From FEN-299 sp963727765 (lineage in GTDB: Bacteria > Acidobacteriota > Vicinamibacteria > Vicinamibacterales > Fen-181): a DNA stretch of 64,000 bases. Both the position numbers and the translations under genes were made by a program. Location: the NCBI GenBank assembly GCA_963727765.1, contig CAVSGZ010000007.1, positions 186,001 through 250,000 on the forward strand, written 5' to 3'. Positions 35,162-44,225 of this stretch are shown piece by piece. How positions within the stretch are numbered: the stretch's first letter is position 1; the number at the start of each line of letters is the position of its first letter. Under the pieces are notes generated by a model. It saw only the letters and a program-made list of their open reading frames with translations, did no database searches and was not told the DNA's origin.

Positions 35162-37168
35162 ATGAAGGCCCAGTCCCGCCGCGCGCTTCTGGGGAGCGTC
35201 CTGCTTGCGGCACTGTGGTCGATCCCGGGGCTGATCGGACCGCCCGCAGCGGCGGCGCCGCCCGCGGCCGCGTTCCGGGTCATTGAGCTGCCATCCGGCC
35301 GAACGTTGAGCTCGAGCCGAGACGATTTGTTGCGCACGCCGGTCCTGCCAGGCTCAATCCTCAAGGTGGCGACGCTCGTGGCCGCCCTCGAGGTGGGCGT
35401 CATCAGGCCGGACACCCGCATTCTGTGCGGCCGCGAGGTGGTCGTGGCGGGGCGCCGGATCACCTGCTCGCATCCGGACCTCGGCCGTCCGATGGGGCCC
35501 GCCGAGGCTCTCGCGCACTCCTGCAACTTCTACTTTGCGTCCGTGGCCGAACGGCTGCCGCGCGGAGCGTTGGACCGCGTCCTCGGCCAGCTCGGATTGC
35601 CGCCAACCTCGCCCACCCCGCCGATGGTCGCGTCGGCGCTCGGCCTCGCGGGCACGCGGATGTCCGCCGAACAGCTCCTGGCGGCATTTGTCCGTTTGAC
35701 GACGAGTCGGTCGGTTCAGATGCGCGACGAGACACGGACGGTGCTGACCGAAGGGCTCCGCGGAGCCGCCGAGTACGGCACGGCCGCCGTGCTGGCCGAG
35801 CGGGGCGTCTCCGCGCTGGCCAAGACTGGAACCGCGCCAATGCCGGGCGGCGGCTACGAAGGCCTCGTCGTCGCTGCCACGCCTTCCGAGCATCCATCGC
35901 GCGCGGTTGTCGTGATGGCGCCAGGTGCCTCCGGAGCGGACGCGGCGCGGATCGCGGCCGATCTTCTGGGTGGCCAGTCGTTGCGGATCGGCAGGGCCCG
36001 ACCCGGCGGCTACGACGTCGAGACGATGCCCCTCGAGGAGTACGTGTCGCGCGTCGTCAGCGCCGAAGGCGCGGCCGGGAGCGGACCGGCGGCGCTTCAG
36101 GCGCTGGCGATCGTCGCGCGGACCTTCGCGCTGGGGAACCTGCACCGGCACGAGCGGGAGGGATTCGACCTCTGCGATCTGACGCACTGCCAGGTGATCG
36201 GCCAGAGGACCAAGGCGAGTGACGAAGCCGCGCGAGCGACGAGCGGGCGGGTGCTCTTCTACGGTGGCCGGCTCGCGACGGTTTACTACACGGCCTCGTG
36301 CGGCGGCTACTCCGAGCGGCCGTCGGCCGTCTGGCCCGGCGCGAAGGACCAGCCCTATCTGCCCGCGAAGGCCGAACCCGACGGGCGCGCCGAAAGCCCG
36401 TGGCGGAGCGACATCGCGGCCGTCGATCTCCAGCGCGCGCTCGTTGCCGCCGGCCGGCGAGGGCGGATGCTGCGAGACCTGGTGGTTGTCGGACGGAGTT
36501 CGTCTGGCCGTGTGTACGGCGTGCGCATCGACGGCTTCGAGCCGCCCGAGATGACGGGCGAAGAGTTCCGCCTGGCCGTCGGTCGCACGCTCGGATGGCA
36601 GATGCTCAAGAGCACGCTGTTCGACGTCGAGCGCACCTCGACCGGCTACCGCTTCCGCGGGAACGGCAGCGGGCACGGCGTCGGCCTCTGTGTTGTCGGG
36701 TCGGCGCGGCTGGCGGCCGCCGGGCGGTCGGCATCCGAGATCCTGGCCCGCTACTTCCCGGGCACTGAGGTGCGCGCCGCCGTGCTGGGCGTCGTGCCGA
36801 CCGCGCGCGCAGACTTCGAGATTCTCGCTGCCGGCAGGCGAGGAGCGCGAGCGGTCCCGCATCGAAGGCCTGGGGCGGGCCGCTCTGTCGGAGTTCTCCG
36901 CGAAGACCGGTGTCGCCGAGCCCGCCACGGTCAGGTTGACGTTCCACGCGACGGTCGAAGCCTACATGCGCGCGACCGGCCAGCCGTGGTGGACGGCCGG
37001 CACGACAAGGGGGCAGCGCATCGATTTCATTCCGCCGGCGTTCCTGCGTCGGCGGGGAATACTCGAGCGCACCCTTCGCCACGAGCTGGCGCATGTGCTG
37101 ACGGGGGAGCGACTGAAGGGGAAACCGATCTGGGTTCAGGAGGCGGTCGCGATGGATCTCGCGGGTGA
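35162..37168 (+). CDS. penicillin-binding transpeptidase domain fused to SpoIID domain, frameshifted C-terminus
   Basis: An exported protein with a signal peptide (residues 1-33). Residues about 38-265 are a compact penicillin-binding domain with all three motifs: SILK (S65-K68), SCN (S120-N122) and KTG (221-223). Residues 284-550 are a SpoIID/LytB domain, which cuts peptidoglycan glycan strands (LEEYVSRVVSAEG, with E302 matching the catalytic Glu). The frame stays open to 37168, but after about residue 553 it turns into Arg-rich shadow sequence. The real continuation is in the +1 frame (36822-37352). Dropping one base near 36821 joins them into a protein of about 729 residues. Confidence 0.8.
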   Translation: MKAQSRRALLGSVLLAALWSIPGLIGPPAAAAPPAAAFRVIELPSGRTLSSSRDDLLRTPVLPGSILKVATLVAALEVGVIRPDTRILCGREVVVAGRRITCSHPDLGRPMGPAEALAHSCNFYFASVAERLPRGALDRVLGQLGLPPTSPTPPMVASALGLAGTRMSAEQLLAAFVRLTTSRSVQMRDETRTVLTEGLRGAAEYGTAAVLAERGVSALAKTGTAPMPGGGYEGLVVAATPSEHPSRAVVVMAPGASGADAARIAADLLGGQSLRIGRARPGGYDVETMPLEEYVSRVVSAEGAAGSGPAALQALAIVARTFALGNLHRHEREGFDLCDLTHCQVIGQRTKASDEAARATSGRVLFYGGRLATVYYTASCGGYSERPSAVWPGAKDQPYLPAKAEPDGRAESPWRSDIAAVDLQRALVAAGRRGRMLRDLVVVGRSSSGRVYGVRIDGFEPPEMTGEEFRLAVGRTLGWQMLKSTLFDVERTSTGYRFRGNGSGHGVGLCVVGSARLAAAGRSASEILARYFPGTEVRAAVLGVVPTARADFEILAAGRRGARAVPHRRPGAGRSVGVLREDRCRRARHGQVDVPRDGRSLHARDRPAVVDGRHDKGAAHRFHSAGVPASAGNTRAHPSPRAGACADGGATEGETDLGSGGGRDGSRG

Positions 37169-37352
37169 GTCGCCGGGCCGGGACGAAGCGCCGCGTCGGG
37201 CCGGCGCGAACGGGCCCACGCTGTCATGCCCCGCCGATGCGGAGTTCGAGGGAGTGCGGTCGGCGGACCAGGTCCCTGCGCTCTACCGCCGCGCGGCCGC
37301 GTGCTACGCAGCCCAGCGGGCAGCCGGCAGGCCGTGGGACGAGATCCGATAA
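36822..37352 (+). CDS. HExxH (gluzincin-like) domain, probable C-terminal part of the PBP-SpoIID protein in a shifted frame
   Basis: This stretch continues the preceding gene one frame over, reading FSLPAGEERERSRIEGLG and then a folded domain with RTLRHELAHVLTG, a zinc-type HELAH motif, and IWVQEAVAMDLAGE, which supplies a downstream Glu as in gluzincins. No good start codon or ribosome site lies near its beginning, so it is more likely the third domain of one protein than a separate gene. The frame itself is open from 36690. Confidence 0.65.
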   Translation, partial: FSLPAGEERERSRIEGLGRAALSEFSAKTGVAEPATVRLTFHATVEAYMRATGQPWWTAGTTRGQRIDFIPPAFLRRRGILERTLRHELAHVLTGERLKGKPIWVQEAVAMDLAGESPGRDEAPRRAGANGPTLSCPADAEFEGVRSADQVPALYRRAAACYAAQRAAGRPWDEIR

Positions 37353-37371
37353 ACCAGCAGGCGGCTCGCGC

Positions 37372-38082
37372 TCACCGGCGTCTGGCCGCGACGGCGAGCG
37401 ACAGCGCCCAGCCGGCGTTGACGAGGACGTAGATCACGCCGAGCTTGACGGTCGCGAACACGGGTTCCTGCCAGTTCGGCTTCAACCACAAGGGACGCCA
37501 GCCCACCGCCTGCCACGGCAGCCACACGAAGACGAACAAGGCCACGGCCAGGAGCAGCCACCGCCGTGGGGAGACAGCGGACCACAGCCACTTCGAACTC
37601 CCGATCGCGCGATAGCCGTCGTTGACGACTGCCGCCCCGAGGGAGAGCGCCAGCGACATTCCAAGGAACTGGGCCACCGCCAGCACGATCCCTTTGGTCC
37701 TGTCCACGATGAGCGGGTTGATACTGCCGAAGTGCAGCGTGAGCCAGGCGTCGACCTCGCCCCTGTGCCAGACCCACCACGTGCCGGCGTGCGCGACGAG
37801 GTACCAGACGAGAACGAACAGCGCGGTGCCCAGCCAGACGCCAGGGGCCGCACGGAACGCGCGTCCCGCCTGTTTCCACGGCGGCGTCGCCTCGCGCCAG
37901 GCCAGCAGAGCAGCCGCCTCCACCCACCCGTAGAACAGCGTCATCACCAAGGCCGTGAGCGCCGAGGCCGCCAACATCGCGGCGTTCGACTCCGGCGTCA
38001 CAAGCAGCAGCCAGAACAGCCCGGCGAGGAGCGCGTGGCCCGCGGTGAGCCACGCGACGATGGCAGCGAGGCGCGAGATCAC
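37372..38082 (-). CDS. multi-pass membrane protein, unknown function
   Basis: A 236-residue protein with about six membrane spans. The start is a GTG at 38082 overlapping the stop of the alpha-2-macroglobulin gene (GTGA), so translation is coupled. No family is recognised. Conserved-looking features are a Trp-rich loop (HAGTWWVWHRGEVDAW) and the C-terminal span NAGWALSLAVAARRR. Its place as the last gene of the DUF1175/macroglobulin operon suggests a role with those envelope proteins. Confidence 0.7.
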   Translation of the reverse strand: MISRLAAIVAWLTAGHALLAGLFWLLLVTPESNAAMLAASALTALVMTLFYGWVEAAALLAWREATPPWKQAGRAFRAAPGVWLGTALFVLVWYLVAHAGTWWVWHRGEVDAWLTLHFGSINPLIVDRTKGIVLAVAQFLGMSLALSLGAAVVNDGYRAIGSSKWLWSAVSPRRWLLLAVALFVFVWLPWQAVGWRPLWLKPNWQEPVFATVKLGVIYVLVNAGWALSLAVAARRR

Positions 38083-41000
38083 TTGTCCGTCCCTCCTGAC
38101 CGCGGCGCCGGCCCGACGGTCAAAGTCTGCGATTGGCTGGAGGCCGTGGCCTCGGGCACGTACATCGCCGAGATCTGCGCCGGCATCGCCCTGAACACCC
38201 CGGGCGTCGTCACCTTGAGCAGGTAGATGAAGTCGTAGCGCCCTTGCTGGAAGGACTCCTGGAAGAACACGACCCGGTCGTCCCGGTACTCGCGGTAGCT
38301 GCCGTCCCACCATGGCGGACGGACCTCGAGTTCGTAGAGGTCGCGCCGCTGGACGACCTCGACGCCGGCGGGGAGCGGGTCCTCGACCATCAGGTATCGC
38401 CAATCGCTCGAACCGGCGACATGGACCCGCACCAGCAGCAGGTCGCCCGGCCGTGCCGTCCCGGAGAACGGCGTCTCGCGGTAAACAATGCGATCCTGCA
38501 CGCGAACCGGCGTAAGGGAGAAGTAGTCGCGCGTAATCGCCAGCTTCCTCGAGCCGGTGCGTTCGGACACGCCCGCCGTGTCGTAGTACTCGGCTGAGGT
38601 GGACCAATACAGGCTGCCGCCGCCCTTCTTGCGCAGGAGGACGGTGTTCTTGCCGGCTGCCGCCGGGGCGGTCACCACGACCGGGTCCGGAGCCGTGAGC
38701 GAGGCCGGCGTGAAGGTTCGTGTCGCGACCGGCGTGCCGTTCACGACCACCTCGATGGTCGCGTCGGCGCCACCTTCGTTCCGCGCCCGCATGTAGTCCA
38801 GCAGGCCGTAGAGCACCATCGCGGTCTGCTTGGTGCTCGACCACCAGGTGCCGTAGTTGCGGTTGAGCAGCAGCCACCGGACGGCCGGCTCGAGGAGCGG
38901 GCTCTTGGGGTCGCGCGCCGCCAGCGCCTTGACGACGAACGCCGTTGCCTCAACGCTCGTGTCGCCGAAGTCGTTGAGCAGCGGGTCGTTGAAGACGCTC
39001 CACCACGCGAGGTCGCCCTTGCGCTGCACGCTGGTCGTCAGCGTCTTGACGAGTTCGTCGGCCCTGCGGTCCTTGAGGGCATCGAGCGCCAGTGCCAGCA
39101 AGGCCTGGCCGTATGGTGACATGTCGTCGCGCCGGACCCAGGCCTGGCCGACCGTCAGCGAGCCCGCCGGCGGCGTGCGCATGTTCGCGGGCAGCTGGTT
39201 CGCGGCCTGCGCCTCGGCCAGGACGTAGGCCATGTAGGCCTTCTGGTCGGGCCATGCGTGCGGATACTGCACGAACAAGCGCATCAGCGCCTGTGCCCCG
39301 TTCTGGAGGCGCCACGGCTCGATCTTGTAGCGGGCTCGCTGCGCTTCGAGTAGGCCGTACACCGCGTAGGCAGTCATGAACGGGTCGTTCTCGTCCGTCT
39401 TCCACCATCCCCATCCGCCGTCCTCGTGCTGATAGTCGTAGAGGCGGGCGAGCCCTTCTGAAACTTGCCGATCGAGCGCCTGCATCCGCTCGACGGGCGC
39501 GACCTTCAACTGGTCCAGCGCGCGCATGACCATCAAGTTCGGGATGAAGCTCGAGAGCGTCTGCTCGGTGCAGCCGTAGGGGTAGGACGTCAGGAAGTCG
39601 AGCGCGCCGAGCAGCGGACCGGCCAGCGAGGGAGCAAGCGACACGCGAATGGTGCGCGCCGCCGGGTTGGCGGACTGCGGCACGACCAGTTCTGCTCTTG
39701 CGTCACCTTCGCCGGCGACGGAGCCTGAGGCCCCGACGCTCCGCTTCAGACCGAACGGCAGGACCGGGATCGAGACTTCCACCGCGTCGCGTTCGGCGCC
39801 CGCCGCGGCCGTGCCCGTGAAGACGGCCGTGCCTGCCCGATCCGCGACGAACCTCCAGTCGGTGCGGGCCTCGCCCGTCCGGGTCGTGTCGACTATCTCC
39901 GGCTTCGGTTCGGCCTGTCCTGTTGGCACCGACACGCCTTCGGCGCGCAGGTCGACCGTTACCGACGTCGGCGCTGCGAGGTAGTTGTGCACGATCGTCG
40001 GGACCGCGACCTCGTCGCCCTCGGTGAGGAAGCGCGGGGTCACCACCCGCATGATCAGATCCTTGGTCACCGTGGTCCGCGCCATCGTCCAGCCGGCGAG
40101 GGTGTCGGCGGTGACCGCCCGCGCCGTTGCCCGCCAGGTCGTCAGCGAGTCGGGGTAGCTGACCTGCACGCGCGCCGTGCCGTCCGCCCCGGTCACGATG
40201 TTCCCGTTCCAGTAGATGGCGTCGGGGAACTCCTTGCGAACCTGTTGTTCGGTGGGGCGGTCCGACTTGAAGTCGGCAAGCGCCATCGGCCGGTGCCGCT
40301 GGGCGAGTAGCAGCTGCTGCGTGCCTGAGTAGCCGATGAACGTGTAGTTCCTCGAGAACTCGGTTTCGACGCGGCTGTAGGAGCGCTCATAGAAGAAGCG
40401 TACGGGATCTTCCGTCGGGTCGGCCTTGACGCCGTAGACCGCCTCGTCGATGACGCCGAGGCTCACCTGCGCGCGCACCGGCCGCCCGGCCGCGTCCTGG
40501 ACCTTCACGAGGAACGTCGCCGGGTCGCGCGGCCTCGCAACCGGCTTGTCGGCGGTCACGGTGACCGTCAACTGCTTCGACACGGCAGGCACCTTGAGGC
40601 GCCTCTCGGCGCGGTAGAGCCGGTCGCCCTTCAGGTAGGCGAGGCTGACGTAGATATCACCGACGTCGCCGTCGCCAATGGGCACGTCGATGGCCGTGGA
40701 TGCCGGACGGAGCACCTTGATCCAGTCCACCCGCCGGGCCTCCTTCGTGACGAGCATCGCGGCCGACTCGGCATCGCCCTTCAGCGTGAGGTGGGCGACA
40801 TCGCCGGGCTGGTACCTGCTCTTGTCGGCGATCAGCTCGATTTCACGGTCGGACTCCTCGGTGGCCTCGACGACGTGCCCGGTGACCCACGTGTACGCGA
40901 TGTCGGAGACCGTCCGACCGTCGGAGGGAGCCCAGACGCGGAACCGGTAGTCGCCCCCTTCGCGCGGAAGCGCCACTGTCATCTCTGCGCGCCCATCCGC

Positions 41001-42794
41001 GCCGGTCGTGACGGCGGTGGTCGAGACCTGCGTCGCGACAGGATCCCGATACCGCCCGGAGCTGTAGTCCAGACGCTCGAGGGCCATCGAGACCGGCACA
41101 TTCGGCTGAACCGCCCCCTTGTAGTCGAGCGCGGCGACCGTCAGCCTGGCTTCGCTGCCGGGGGCGTACACCCACCGGTCGGTCTTTGCGATAAGCATGA
41201 ATCGCCCGACCGTGGCGACGACGGTGACGGCGCCCGCGACCTCCCGGCTGCTGGCGTCGGTCACCCGCGCCTCGATGTGGGCCGAGTAGTCACCATACTC
41301 CTGGCTCGGGTCGAGCGGCACCGTGATGGTGGCCACTCCCGTCTCATCGAGCCGCGCGCTGCCCTCCGACTCCTCCTGGCCGCCGCCCCACCAGCCCGGC
41401 TCGCCTTCGGGCTCCTCGTCGCCGGCCCAGCGAAGCGGCGAGTAGTAGCGCTGCTTGTGCACCACGTACTTCACCTGGCCGCCCGAGACCGGCTGCCCGA
41501 AGTAGTAACGGGCGCTGACCGTGGCGACGACCTTCTCCCCCTGTACGACGAACCGCGCGGATGGCTTCACCGAGACCTCGAACTCGGGCTTCCGGTACTC
41601 CTGGACCTCGAAGCTGTCCTGGGCCTCCATGTCGCCGCTCGTGATGGAGATCCGGTAGTAGCCGAGCGCCAGGCCGCGCGGCAGCGTCAGCGAGGCGAGC
41701 ACCGAACCGAACTCGTCGACGTCCGCATTCTGCCGGAAGATCACCTTGTCGTTGGGGTCGGTGACGCTGACCTCGACCTGCTTGCGGTCGAAAGGGGCGA
41801 TGGCGTCTCCCGACCACAACCTCAGGACCCCCTTGATGTTCACGGTGTGGCCCGGCCGGTAAATCGGCTTGTCGGTGTAGATGAACGCCGTTAAGCCCTT
41901 CACCGGTTCTGAAGAGAACCAGCTCCCCGGATCGGTGACCGCCACCTGGCGGCCGCACATGACGACGGCCACGAGATCGTCGAACTTGTTTGACGGCATC
42001 GCGGCTTCGAACACGCCGTCGGTGTCGAGCGATCCGGACGCCATGAGGTTTCGATTGACGATGACTTCGACGGGGCATCCCGAGGCCGGTTCTCCCGAGA
42101 AGCGGTTTGCGGCAAACATCACCAGCTGGCCGGGCGAGGCCTTGGTCACCAGTCCGAGGTCCGACACGACGACGACCGTGTAGGCCTTCAGTGGCGCGTG
42201 GACCGCTTCGACGACGTACACGCCTTCGCCCGGAAGATCGAGGGGGATCCGTCGGACCTCGGTGTCGCGCACCGGCGGCAGGATTTCGCGCCAGGAGGTG
42301 AGCAGCTGGGACCGGTTGAGCAGCGGGACCTGGGCGAACTGGCGGTAGTCGAGCGGCTGGCGCAGGACGATCTGCCGCTTGGTTGCCGCGTTCTTCCTCG
42401 CCTGTCGGTAGTTTGGGCTGAACTGCCCACGCAGGAAGTGCCGAATCGTGTACTGCTGCTCCGCCTTCCAGTCGGCGATGCGCTCGAGGAGCGTGCGCTC
42501 CTGGGGGACGATCGGCGCCTCGCTGCCGAGCGTGTGCGGGTCGCGCAACTGCGCGAAGAATTTCAACGGGTCTTCGACCCGATAGACACGGAAGTCGAGC
42601 GACGTCACCTGCCGGAACATCAGGTCGATTGTCGGCCGTTCCTTGGTCGTGGCGATATGACTGCTCGCCAGCGAGAACGCGGGCGGTCGGTCCGTCGTTC
42701 CGGGAGAGGCCGCAGCCACGGCGCCGACGACAAGGCTGATGGCGGAGACGAGCCCGAGCGCCCGCGCCCACCAGCGACATCGCGAGGAGGTCAT
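38079..42794 (-). CDS. bacterial alpha-2-macroglobulin with thioester (YfaS/YfhM type)
   Basis: A 1571-residue exported protein starting at the ATG at 42794, whose first bases overlap the stop of the DUF1175 gene (ATGA). The signal peptide is MTSSRCRWWARALGLVSAISL-like with no lipobox. It has MG-type beta domains (YRPGHTVNIKGVLR, APGSEARLTVAAL). The thioester CTEQ is at C1075-Q1078 in YPYGCTEQTL, followed by the alpha/alpha toroid of the TED domain (YQHEDGGWGWW). Such proteins trap attacking proteases covalently in the periplasm. The E. coli partner arrangement YfaT-YfaS is matched by the neighbouring DUF1175 gene, though YfaS itself lacks the thioester. Confidence 0.93.
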   Translation of the reverse strand: MTSSRCRWWARALGLVSAISLVVGAVAAASPGTTDRPPAFSLASSHIATTKERPTIDLMFRQVTSLDFRVYRVEDPLKFFAQLRDPHTLGSEAPIVPQERTLLERIADWKAEQQYTIRHFLRGQFSPNYRQARKNAATKRQIVLRQPLDYRQFAQVPLLNRSQLLTSWREILPPVRDTEVRRIPLDLPGEGVYVVEAVHAPLKAYTVVVVSDLGLVTKASPGQLVMFAANRFSGEPASGCPVEVIVNRNLMASGSLDTDGVFEAAMPSNKFDDLVAVVMCGRQVAVTDPGSWFSSEPVKGLTAFIYTDKPIYRPGHTVNIKGVLRLWSGDAIAPFDRKQVEVSVTDPNDKVIFRQNADVDEFGSVLASLTLPRGLALGYYRISITSGDMEAQDSFEVQEYRKPEFEVSVKPSARFVVQGEKVVATVSARYYFGQPVSGGQVKYVVHKQRYYSPLRWAGDEEPEGEPGWWGGGQEESEGSARLDETGVATITVPLDPSQEYGDYSAHIEARVTDASSREVAGAVTVVATVGRFMLIAKTDRWVYAPGSEARLTVAALDYKGAVQPNVPVSMALERLDYSSGRYRDPVATQVSTTAVTTGADGRAEMTVALPREGGDYRFRVWAPSDGRTVSDIAYTWVTGHVVEATEESDREIELIADKSRYQPGDVAHLTLKGDAESAAMLVTKEARRVDWIKVLRPASTAIDVPIGDGDVGDIYVSLAYLKGDRLYRAERRLKVPAVSKQLTVTVTADKPVARPRDPATFLVKVQDAAGRPVRAQVSLGVIDEAVYGVKADPTEDPVRFFYERSYSRVETEFSRNYTFIGYSGTQQLLLAQRHRPMALADFKSDRPTEQQVRKEFPDAIYWNGNIVTGADGTARVQVSYPDSLTTWRATARAVTADTLAGWTMARTTVTKDLIMRVVTPRFLTEGDEVAVPTIVHNYLAAPTSVTVDLRAEGVSVPTGQAEPKPEIVDTTRTGEARTDWRFVADRAGTAVFTGTAAAGAERDAVEVSIPVLPFGLKRSVGASGSVAGEGDARAELVVPQSANPAARTIRVSLAPSLAGPLLGALDFLTSYPYGCTEQTLSSFIPNLMVMRALDQLKVAPVERMQALDRQVSEGLARLYDYQHEDGGWGWWKTDENDPFMTAYAVYGLLEAQRARYKIEPWRLQNGAQALMRLFVQYPHAWPDQKAYMAYVLAEAQAANQLPANMRTPPAGSLTVGQAWVRRDDMSPYGQALLALALDALKDRRADELVKTLTTSVQRKGDLAWWSVFNDPLLNDFGDTSVEATAFVVKALAARDPKSPLLEPAVRWLLLNRNYGTWWSSTKQTAMVLYGLLDYMRARNEGGADATIEVVVNGTPVATRTFTPASLTAPDPVVVTAPAAAGKNTVLLRKKGGGSLYWSTSAEYYDTAGVSERTGSRKLAITRDYFSLTPVRVQDRIVYRETPFSGTARPGDLLLVRVHVAGSSDWRYLMVEDPLPAGVEVVQRRDLYELEVRPPWWDGSYREYRDDRVVFFQESFQQGRYDFIYLLKVTTPGVFRAMPAQISAMYVPEATASSQSQTLTVGPAPRSGGTDK

Positions 42795-43447
42795 AAGAAC
42801 ACCAGCCGGAAGATGCCAACGAAAGCCGGGTTCCCCGAGACGGGCCGCCAGCGCGGCGACGGGTGTCGCATCAAATCGCGTGCCCGCACCTTTCGCACTT
42901 CTCCGGCCCGCGCTCCGTCCGGTCCCGTGTGGTACACGATCCAATCTCGGGCCGAGTCGTCGAAGACGGACGGGCCGACAAATACCATCAGGTGATCCGG
43001 CTCCACGCCCGCCTCCTGGTGGTAGAAGAGCAGATCGCCCGGACGGGCCGCGTCGAGCGAGCGCCCCACCAGCCGCGCATTGTAGCGGATGATCGTGGCG
43101 GCGTCGGCGAATTCGGCGTATCGGTCGTCGCCGACGCGGAACAGCGGCCAGGCGCCGCCGCGCGAGGGCGGCGGCTGGCGCACATCCGGGTAGGACGGCA
43201 TGCCGGGAATCGCCCACAGCCTCCGCCATTCGGGGGTGTGCGCGCGAAGCGCCTCCCGAAGCGCGTGACGCACGAGTCCCGCGCAGTCGGTGACGTCCGG
43301 GGTGTGGCGGTAGTACTGCGCATCAGCCAGGACGACGAACCACGACCGGCAGGCGGCGCGGTCCGTCTCGTCGAGCAAGCGGACCTGCGCGGGAACGCAG
43401 GTCAGCCAGGCGGCAAGGCACGCGGCTGCGACGAGCGCTGTGCGCAT
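42791..43447 (-). CDS. DUF1175 (YfaT-like) exported cysteine-hydrolase-like protein
   Basis: A 218-residue exported protein with a signal peptide (MRTALVAAACLAAWLTCVPAQ). It has an NlpC/P60-like site: Cys55 in TDCAGLVRHALREA and His152 in EPDHLMVFVG, with PGDLLFYHQ between. DUF1175 is YfaT in E. coli, encoded beside the macroglobulin YfaS. The same pairing is seen here with a four-base overlap. It may help maturation of, or tether, the macroglobulin; the activity is not established. Confidence 0.85.
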   Translation of the reverse strand: MRTALVAAACLAAWLTCVPAQVRLLDETDRAACRSWFVVLADAQYYRHTPDVTDCAGLVRHALREALRAHTPEWRRLWAIPGMPSYPDVRQPPPSRGGAWPLFRVGDDRYAEFADAATIIRYNARLVGRSLDAARPGDLLFYHQEAGVEPDHLMVFVGPSVFDDSARDWIVYHTGPDGARAGEVRKVRARDLMRHPSPRWRPVSGNPAFVGIFRLVFL

Positions 43448-43453
43448 GTGGGA

Positions 43454-44192
43454 CTACCTGCGGCGCGTTCGGACGTCCTCCGCCGCGTCGAGCAAGGGGT
43501 CGCGCCGCGCCAGCGCGGCCACCAGCGGCTCGTTCAGGAACTCGATCACCGGCGCCATCCTCCGAAACTGCCTGACGACGGTGGCGTAGAACGCCGGGCT
43601 CACCGCAAACGCCGCCGGGTAGTCCTTCCCGAAGATGAACTGCTTCAGCTTCAGGGTACTCGGCGGCCGGGTGATCCGGCGGGTAGCCGCGCGGGACGCG
43701 CTTCAGGCTGTCGCCGTACACGGTGCCGACCGTCCGCTTGAACGTGGGGGATTCGACCAGCGTCCGGAACTGCCCGTAGTGTGCCGCCAGGTGCTCGCGC
43801 AGGACGTGGAGGTCAGCCGGCTCCGGCATGTAGACCCCGCCGACGGCCATCGCGCCATCGGGGCCGATCTCGAGATAAAGACTCGCGCCCCGGTGCTTCG
43901 GCAGGTCGCGATGCGGAAAGATGGCGCCCGCCTGCGTCTTGAACGGGAGCTTGTTCGCGCTGAAACGCGTGTCCCGGTAAATGCGATAGAGCGACCCGCG
44001 CGGCGAGGCGACCAGATCCGGCGCGAAGCGGCGGAGCTCGACGGCGAGCCGTTCGACCAGCGCGATCATCGGCTGTCGCACGTCGCGCTCGTAGGCGTCC
44101 CGGTGTTCGGCAAACCACGCGCGGTCGTTGTTCCGCTTGAGGCCCCGCAGGAAGGTCAGCGTTCGAGGGCTGAAGCAGGAAGTGGTGGTCAC
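43454..44192 (-). CDS. DUF2461 family protein, apparent frameshift
   Basis: A protein of about 245 residues starting at a GTG (44192). Family motifs are FLRGLKRNNDRAWFAEHR, YRIYRDTRFSANKLPFKTQAG and HPAAEYLKLKQ. The last group only reads correctly after removing one G from the GGG at 43654-43656. The repaired frame then runs FIFGKDYPAAFAVSPAF to a TAG at 43454. Without the repair the frame turns into shadow sequence. Family function is unknown. Confidence 0.8.
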
Positions 44193-44198
44193 ATCCGG

Positions 44199-44208
44199 CA
44201 GTATACTG
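44199..44208. promoter_or_regulatory. palindromic shared -10 between DUF2461 and msrP
   Basis: CAGTATACTG reads TATACT on both strands. On the plus strand it would place a start near 44214, 12 bp before msrP. On the minus strand it would start almost at the GTG of the DUF2461 gene (44192). The two divergent genes may share one overlapping promoter site. Confidence 0.45.
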
Positions 44209-44225
44209 AATTCAGGGAGCCCCCA

